From: Pseudomonas sp. R28(2017)
GTDB lineage: Bacteria > Pseudomonadota > Gammaproteobacteria > Pseudomonadales > Pseudomonadaceae
Reading direction: 5' to 3'
Assembly (NCBI RefSeq): GCF_002112505.1
Contig: NZ_NEHW01000011.1
Location: 180,394-244,393 of the forward strand
Length of the DNA stretch: 64,000 nucleotides
Position numbers and translations under genes: made by a program. Shown piece after piece: positions 59,770 to 64,000 of the stretch. Position 1 is the first letter of the stretch. Every line of letters starts with the position of its first letter. The notes beneath the pieces are model-generated. The model did not search any database and was not told where the DNA came from. It worked only from the letters and a program-made list of their open reading frames with translations.

Positions 59770-60720
59770 TCAGCCAGCCTCTACCCGTCGTGCATCTCTG
59801 CGCACCGCCTGCGGCGGCACGCCAAACCCACGCATGAACACCTCGCGCATATGCCGACGGTCGCGAAAGCCGGTCTCCCTGGCCACCACATCCAGGCTGT
59901 GCCGGCTCTGCTCGATCATCACCCGGGCGGCCTCCAGGCGCAGGCCTTCAACGGCCTTGGCCGGTGACTGGCCGGTTTCGGCGGTAAACACACGGGTGAA
60001 TTGCCGGGGGCTCAAGTGCACCACTTCAGCCAGTTCCTCCACGCTCAGTGAGCGACTGAGGTGTTTGCGCGCATAGTCCAGCGCATGCTGGATACGGTCC
60101 GACTTGGGCGACAGCGACAGCAGCTCGGAGTGCTGGGATTGCCCGCCGGAGCGGCGCTGGTGCATGACCATCTTGTGTGCCACCGACCTGGCCAGCTCGG
60201 CGCCAAGGTCCTTTTCCACCATGCCCAGGGCCATGTCCAGGGCGGCGGTCATGCCCGCCGAGGTCCAGATCGGGCCATCGACGATGAATATCCGATCTTC
60301 TTCCACGTCTACCTGCGGGTACAGCTCACGCAGCTTGGGGGCATAGGCCCAGTGCGTGGTGGCGCGCCGGCCATCCAGCACGCCGGCCTGGGCCAGCACG
60401 AAACAGCCCGTGCACAGGCCCGCGGTGCGACGGGCGCCGTCGACGAAACCACGCACACTGGCCAGGACTGCCTCACCGGGCGGCGACAGTGGCGTCAGCG
60501 TGCCGGTGACCATCCAGGTGTCTGCAAGACCGGGCGCGCCCAGGGGCAGCGTGTCGATGTGCATGCCCAGTGAGGAGCGCACGGTACCGCCGTCGATGGA
60601 GAAGTTCTGGATCCTGTACACCGCTTCGCCCGCCGAGATGTTGGCGAATTCGAACACGGTCTGCGTCGCCAGGGACATGACCTGGAAGCCTTCGGTAAGC
60701 AGATACCCGACCCGATGCAT
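59770..60720 (-). CDS. GlxA-family regulator (DJ-1/PfpI domain plus AraC HTH)
   Basis: A 316-residue regulator. The N-terminal class-I glutamine-amidotransferase-like (DJ-1/PfpI) domain spans ~1-190 and has Cys in GLCTGCFVLAQAG (about 103). The C-terminal AraC DNA-binding domain spans ~210-310 (VEELAEVVHLSPRQFTRVF). CAGGAG precedes the ATG at 60720. It is divergent from the SDR gene 106 bp away, its probable target. Pseudomonad homologues regulate amine and carnitine catabolism; the ligand here is unknown. Confidence 0.9.
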   Translation of the reverse strand: MHRVGYLLTEGFQVMSLATQTVFEFANISAGEAVYRIQNFSIDGGTVRSSLGMHIDTLPLGAPGLADTWMVTGTLTPLSPPGEAVLASVRGFVDGARRTAGLCTGCFVLAQAGVLDGRRATTHWAYAPKLRELYPQVDVEEDRIFIVDGPIWTSAGMTAALDMALGMVEKDLGAELARSVAHKMVMHQRRSGGQSQHSELLSLSPKSDRIQHALDYARKHLSRSLSVEELAEVVHLSPRQFTRVFTAETGQSPAKAVEGLRLEAARVMIEQSRHSLDVVARETGFRDRRHMREVFMRGFGVPPQAVRRDARRVEAG

Positions 60721-60826
60721 GGTGAAGCTCCTGCGCTGGATGTCCTGAAAACTTACCATATGCGTCATTCAAGACACAACTCACGTTCTGCATCATGGCA
60801 ACACACCCAAGCAATGGAGCATCACC

Positions 60827-61624
60827 ATGACGCAGCAATTCAAAGGCACCGCGCTCATCACGGGCGCTTCCACCGGTATCGGTTCGATCTACGCAGAGCG
60901 CCTGGCCCGTCGCGGCTATGACCTGGTGCTGGTGGCTCGCAACCGGGAGCGCCTGAACGCGCTCGCCGGCCGGCTCACCAGTGAAACCCGGCAGAACGTC
61001 GAAGTGTTCCCGGCCGACCTGGGCAATGCCGACGACCTGGCCAAGGTCGAGCGCAAGCTGCGCGAGGACGCCAGCATCAGCCTGCTGGTGAACAACGCCG
61101 GCATCGGTACCCACACCACCCTGCTGGAGAGCGACGTCGAGCGCATGGCCGAGATGATCAGCCTCAACGTCACCGCCCTCACCCGCCTGACCTATGCGGC
61201 AGTGCCCGGCTTCGTTGCCCGACGCCAGGGGGCAGTGATCAACATTTCATCCGTCGTCAGCCTGGCGCCAGAGCTGCTCAACGGCGTGTACGGGGCCAGC
61301 AAGGCCTACGTCACGGCGTTCACCCAATCGCTGAACAAGGAGTTGGCCGACCAGGGCGTGCAGGTTCAGGCGGTACTGCCGGGGGCCACGGCCACCGATT
61401 TCTGGCAGATCGGCGGCTTGCCCGTGGAGAACCTCGACCCCGGCATCGTGATGTCCGCCCAGGACCTGGTGGACGGTGCGCTGCAGGACTTCGACAACGG
61501 TGTGCTGATCTCGCTGCCATCGGTGCACGACCTGCAAGCCTTCGACCACTACCAGGCCAGCCGGCAGGCGCTGTTCGGCCAGCTGTCCAACAATCAGCTC
61601 GCACCGCGCTATAGCGCCAGGTGA
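60827..61624 (+). CDS. Short-chain dehydrogenase/reductase
   Basis: A 265-residue classical SDR: TGASTGIG nucleotide motif at residues 13-20, NNAG in the fourth strand, catalytic Ser in INISSVVS and YGASK (about 151). It is NAD(P)-dependent, oxidising or reducing a hydroxyl/carbonyl group. It is divergent from the GlxA-type regulator and separated by 133 bp from the quinone-oxidoreductase-like gene on the same strand. Confidence 0.9.
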   Translation: MTQQFKGTALITGASTGIGSIYAERLARRGYDLVLVARNRERLNALAGRLTSETRQNVEVFPADLGNADDLAKVERKLREDASISLLVNNAGIGTHTTLLESDVERMAEMISLNVTALTRLTYAAVPGFVARRQGAVINISSVVSLAPELLNGVYGASKAYVTAFTQSLNKELADQGVQVQAVLPGATATDFWQIGGLPVENLDPGIVMSAQDLVDGALQDFDNGVLISLPSVHDLQAFDHYQASRQALFGQLSNNQLAPRYSAR

Positions 61625-61698
61625 TCTGCACCCGCATGTGGCGCTTCACGGTATTTTCACTGCCCAAGTGAAAGTGTTGCGCCATTCTGGCTGTTTAT

Positions 61699-61714
61699 CG
61701 TTTCAATCGAAACG
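61699..61714. promoter_or_regulatory. Inverted repeat upstream of the oxidoreductase gene
   Basis: CGTTTC-aatc-GAAACG, perfect 6-bp arms in an AT-richer stretch (TATCGTTTC...GAAACGGATA), 43 bp before the ATG at 61758. Candidate operator. The cognate regulator is not adjacent in an obvious way. Confidence 0.5.
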
Positions 61715-61757
61715 GATAGCCTGAGCCCACTTTTCGAATTGCCAAGAGGTAACGCCA

Positions 61758-62765
61758 ATGAAGGCTGTCGTTTACACCCAACCCGGTTTGCCGATCCAGG
61801 CCCCACAGTCGCTGTATGACGCAGAACTGCCCAAGCCGACACCGGGCGCCCGGGACCTGCTGGTCGAAGTCAGGGCCATCGCCGTCAACCCGGTCGACAC
61901 CAAGATCCGCGCCAGCCGCGGCGGTGAACAACCGCAGGTGCTGGGCTGGGATGCCGTGGGTATCGTCCGCGAGGTGGGCGAACAGGTGACGCTGTTCCAA
62001 CCGGGTGATGAAGTGTTCTACGCCGGAGCCATCGACCGCCCCGGCAGCTACAGCGAATTCCATGTGGTGGACGAGCGCATCGTCGGGCACAAGCCCCGCA
62101 GCCTGGACAACGCCAGCGCCGCCGCCCTGCCCCTGACTTCCATCACCGCCTGGGAACTGCTGTTCGACCGCCTGGGCATCGAGGAAAACGGCGGCAAGGG
62201 CCAGCGCCTGCTGGTGGTCGGTGCCGCTGGCGGGGTGGGCTCGATCCTGGTCCAGCTCGCCAGCAGGCTCACCCAGCTGACGGTCATCGGTACAGCCTCA
62301 CGCCCCGAAACCCAGGCGTGGGTCAAGCAGCTGGGTGCCCAGCACGTCATCGACCACACCGAATCGCTCCCGCTTCAACTGCAAGCGCTCAAGCTCGATG
62401 CGGTCGACTACGTGATCAGCCTCACCCACACCGATACCTACCTGCCGCAACTGGTGGAAGTGCTGCGCCCACAAGGCAAGCTGGCGTTGATCGACGACCC
62501 GGCGCAACTGGATGTGATGCCGCTCAAGCGCAAGTCGCTTTCGCTGCACTGGGAGCTCATGTTCACGCGTTCGCTGTACAAGACCGAGGACATGATCAAG
62601 CAGCACCAGTTGCTCGAGCGTGTGGCGCAACTGGTCGATGATGGCGTGCTCAAGACGACCCTGGGCGAACATTACGGCGCCATCAACGCCGAGCACCTCA
62701 AGCGCGCCCATGCCATGATCGAAAGTGGCAAGGCGCGCGGCAAGATCGTGCTGGAAGGCTTCTGA
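61758..62765 (+). CDS. MDR-superfamily quinone oxidoreductase-like protein (ZADH type)
   Basis: A 335-residue medium-chain dehydrogenase/reductase. The N-terminal GroES-like fold carries INPVDTKIR-like text (VNPVDTKIRASR, about 45) and LGWDAVGIV. The Rossmann motif is VVGAAGGVGS (about 154). No GHE zinc-ligand motif is seen, so it is a zinc-free NADPH-dependent reductase of quinones or enones, often linked to oxidative or electrophile stress. AGAGGTAACGCC precedes the ATG. It converges on the IclR gene with a hairpin between. Confidence 0.9.
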   Translation: MKAVVYTQPGLPIQAPQSLYDAELPKPTPGARDLLVEVRAIAVNPVDTKIRASRGGEQPQVLGWDAVGIVREVGEQVTLFQPGDEVFYAGAIDRPGSYSEFHVVDERIVGHKPRSLDNASAAALPLTSITAWELLFDRLGIEENGGKGQRLLVVGAAGGVGSILVQLASRLTQLTVIGTASRPETQAWVKQLGAQHVIDHTESLPLQLQALKLDAVDYVISLTHTDTYLPQLVEVLRPQGKLALIDDPAQLDVMPLKRKSLSLHWELMFTRSLYKTEDMIKQHQLLERVAQLVDDGVLKTTLGEHYGAINAEHLKRAHAMIESGKARGKIVLEGF

Positions 62766-62775
62766 GCTAATGCCT

Positions 62776-62802
62776 GGGGCCATTCTCACAAGGAATGGCT
62801 CC
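62776..62802. terminator. Hairpin between convergent oxidoreductase and IclR genes
   Basis: GGGGCCATTC (62776-62785) pairs with GAATGGCTCC (62793-62802), one mismatch, 7-base loop. It is placed to terminate both genes. Confidence 0.65.
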
Positions 62803-62818
62803 AGCCATCAAAGCGTGC

Positions 62819-63535
62819 CTACTGGACCGATTCGGGCTCCAAAGTCGCAGGTTTGAAGCCCAAGCTGCGCATCAGATCACGTGCTGTCTCGAAAAACATC
62901 TGCTTGAGGCTTTCTGCATACTCTTCCGTCAGACGACTCGCAGGCCCTGAAATGACAAGGGCGCCCATGAGCTCCTGTTGCGCACCGTAGATGGGCAGTG
63001 CCATCGACGCCGCATGCGGGTCGGTAGCGCCTTTCGAGTAGAAAGGTTTTTGCAAGGCAATGCCGATCTGATATGGGGCGCGCAAGGCTTGTGCACCCGC
63101 TGCTTCATCCATCGGACGCATGTCACCCGGTTGCATGTTCAGACGCAGTCGGTGCGAAGAGTTAACCCGGTACTGGCACATCCGGTACGCACCGTGACGC
63201 ACATAGAAGGAAGCGGTTTCACCCGACTGTTCAGCCAGATGATGCAGACGTGGCATCACATGCCGTTCGAGATCGAGCGCCTCCTGGTACACAGCGTTCA
63301 ATCGCATGACTTCGCTTGCCAACTGATAGCGCCCATCCGCCATGCGCGTGATGAAACCGTGGTTTTCCAGAGACACCATCAAACGCATGATCGTGCTCTT
63401 GATGAGCCCGGTACGCTCAACCAGCTCGACCAGGCTCAGCGCAGAATCGCCTATCTGAAAAGCAGTCAGCACGGTCAAAACACGGTCTGCCGATGCCACA
63501 CCATTCACCGCGGGACGCGGCCGCGCTTTCACCAT
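62819..63535 (-). CDS. IclR-family transcriptional regulator
   Basis: A 238-residue regulator. The N-terminal winged HTH (~15-75) has LSLVELVERTGLIKSTIMRLM, and the C-terminal IclR effector domain contains TASFYVRHGAYRMCQYRVNS and the SMALPIYGAQQELMGALVIS strand. The ATG at 63535 follows GTGAGG with eight bases; an upstream ATG would add 12 residues. It is co-directional with, and 198 bp downstream of, the acetolactate-synthase-like gene, its likely target. Effector unknown. Confidence 0.9.
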   Translation of the reverse strand: MVKARPRPAVNGVASADRVLTVLTAFQIGDSALSLVELVERTGLIKSTIMRLMVSLENHGFITRMADGRYQLASEVMRLNAVYQEALDLERHVMPRLHHLAEQSGETASFYVRHGAYRMCQYRVNSSHRLRLNMQPGDMRPMDEAAGAQALRAPYQIGIALQKPFYSKGATDPHAASMALPIYGAQQELMGALVISGPASRLTEEYAESLKQMFFETARDLMRSLGFKPATLEPESVQ

Positions 63536-63644
63536 TTGCAAAACCTCACACGATTGAGGCCCTCCATTCAACGCGAGGGCAGAAAAACCTCATTATCCGA
63601 CAACGGTCGGCCCTCGCCAACGTAGCAAGCACCGTGGGTAAGGT

Positions 63645-63680
63645 AAAAAAGCCAGCAGGGCAATGTCTGCACCTGCTGGC
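63645..63680 (-). terminator. Intrinsic terminator of the acetolactate-synthase-like gene
   Basis: On the minus strand, GCCAGCAGG (from 63680) pairs with CCTGCTGGC around a 12-base loop and is followed by TTTTTT (63650-63645). This is a textbook Rho-independent terminator about 50 bp after the stop codon. The remaining gap 63536-63732 holds the IclR gene's upstream region and nothing else seen. Confidence 0.85.
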
Positions 63681-63732
63681 AAGAGGTCAATCATTCTCGT
63701 AAAAGGCATAGATCAGGGCTTGTGAAGCGCCT

Positions 63733-64000
63733 TCATACCATCAGTGCCCGAGCCCGCAACTCGGTATTGAGAATGCGGTCGTTCTCGCTGTAGTCGACCG
63801 GGCAGTCGATCACATGTACGCCTGGGTTGGAGATGCAGTGGTCCAGCAGCGGCAGCAAGGCATCTGCGCTCTCCACGCGGTAACCGTTGGCGCCATAGGA
63901 CTCGGCGTACTTGACGAAGTCCGGGTTGCCGTAGTCCAGGCCGAAATCGGTGAAGCCCATGTTGGCCTGCTTCCAGCGGATCATGCCGTAGCCGTCGTCA
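63733..64000 (-). CDS. Thiamine-diphosphate enzyme, acetolactate synthase-like, C-terminal part
   Basis: The last ~89 codons of a gene that continues beyond the right edge. DDGYGMIRWKQANMGF and DFGLDYGNPDFVKYAESYGA match the end of the ThDP-binding domain of catabolic acetolactate synthase (AlsS-type) and relatives, and HVIDCPVDYSEND is the usual terminal strand. An ATG at 63984 is internal, not the start. It would condense pyruvate or another 2-keto acid; the exact donor/acceptor is not visible here. A strong terminator follows, then an IclR gene. Confidence 0.85.
   Translation of the reverse strand, partial: DDGYGMIRWKQANMGFTDFGLDYGNPDFVKYAESYGANGYRVESADALLPLLDHCISNPGVHVIDCPVDYSENDRILNTELRARALMV

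Noticed and set aside
62819..63535. The IclR gene as PcaR itself
   Set aside because: It is 11 kb from pcaIJ and sits directly behind an acetolactate-synthase-like gene; its sequence did not look like PcaR specifically.
1..64000. CRISPR arrays, tRNA/rRNA genes, insertion sequences, prophage or integrase genes
   Set aside because: None seen: no regular spaced repeats beyond the REP pair and short operators, no cloverleaf-like sequence, and no transposase or integrase motif in any plausible reading frame.

Overview
The window reads as chromosomal DNA of a Pseudomonas putida-group bacterium. The evidence is uniformly high GC with strong G/C third-position bias, a P. putida-type REP inverted pair (3130-3221), a pcaIJ pair whose products closely resemble PcaI/PcaJ of P. 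putida behind a PcaR-like box, and dense, short, mostly catabolic operons each beside its own regulator. I see no tRNA, rRNA, CRISPR array, prophage, IS element or integrase.

Layout. 1-3.2 kb: 5' part of a type I secretion ABC transporter (cut by the left edge) with a repeat-rich upstream region, then a RIO-type kinase. 3.2-9.9 kb: a sugar-acid (pentonate-type) cluster, with MFS transporter, FAH/AraD1-like protein and ketoglutarate-semialdehyde-type dehydrogenase leftward, and an IlvD/Edd dehydratase and a FadR-type GntR regulator rightward, with two matching operators between them. 9.9-14 kb: LysR, secreted amidohydrolase, TorF-type porin, PACE efflux protein. 14-26 kb: two periplasmic DUF1254 proteins, a 1702-residue kinase-like/AAA/GAF/histidine kinase, a FixJ-type regulator, a lone receiver, an NDH-2-like flavoprotein and an MBL hydrolase. 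26-27.5 kb: MerR regulator and epimerase sharing a classic MerR promoter.

27.5-45.3 kb is a lipid-type catabolic region: serine hydrolase, DUF1302 outer-membrane protein, thioesterase, iron alcohol dehydrogenase, two acyl-CoA dehydrogenases, 3-hydroxyacyl-CoA dehydrogenase, alkylsulfatase-like MBL protein, DUF1329 protein, MFS carrier, acyl-CoA ligase and two LysR regulators. A thiolase C-terminal fragment survives behind the thioesterase, and no intact thiolase or enoyl-CoA hydratase is present. Together the genes suggest uptake, hydrolysis, oxidation and CoA activation of an ester- or sulfate-bearing aliphatic substrate. This is inference.

45.4-50.8 kb holds the most unusual locus: an operon of a HutXWV-like ABC importer with a histidine ammonia-lyase homologue that lacks exactly the Ala-Ser-Gly tripeptide forming the MIO cofactor and also the catalytic Tyr, with a divergent LysR regulator. 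50.8-53.3 kb: pcaIJ and a LysR regulator. 53.3-56.6 kb: a QseBC-like two-component system with a lipoprotein and a COG4705 membrane protein. 56.8-64 kb: small regulator/enzyme pairs (LysR, RidA-like, isochorismatase-like, two AraC-type, SDR, quinone-oxidoreductase-like, IclR) and the C-terminus of an acetolactate-synthase-like enzyme cut by the right edge.
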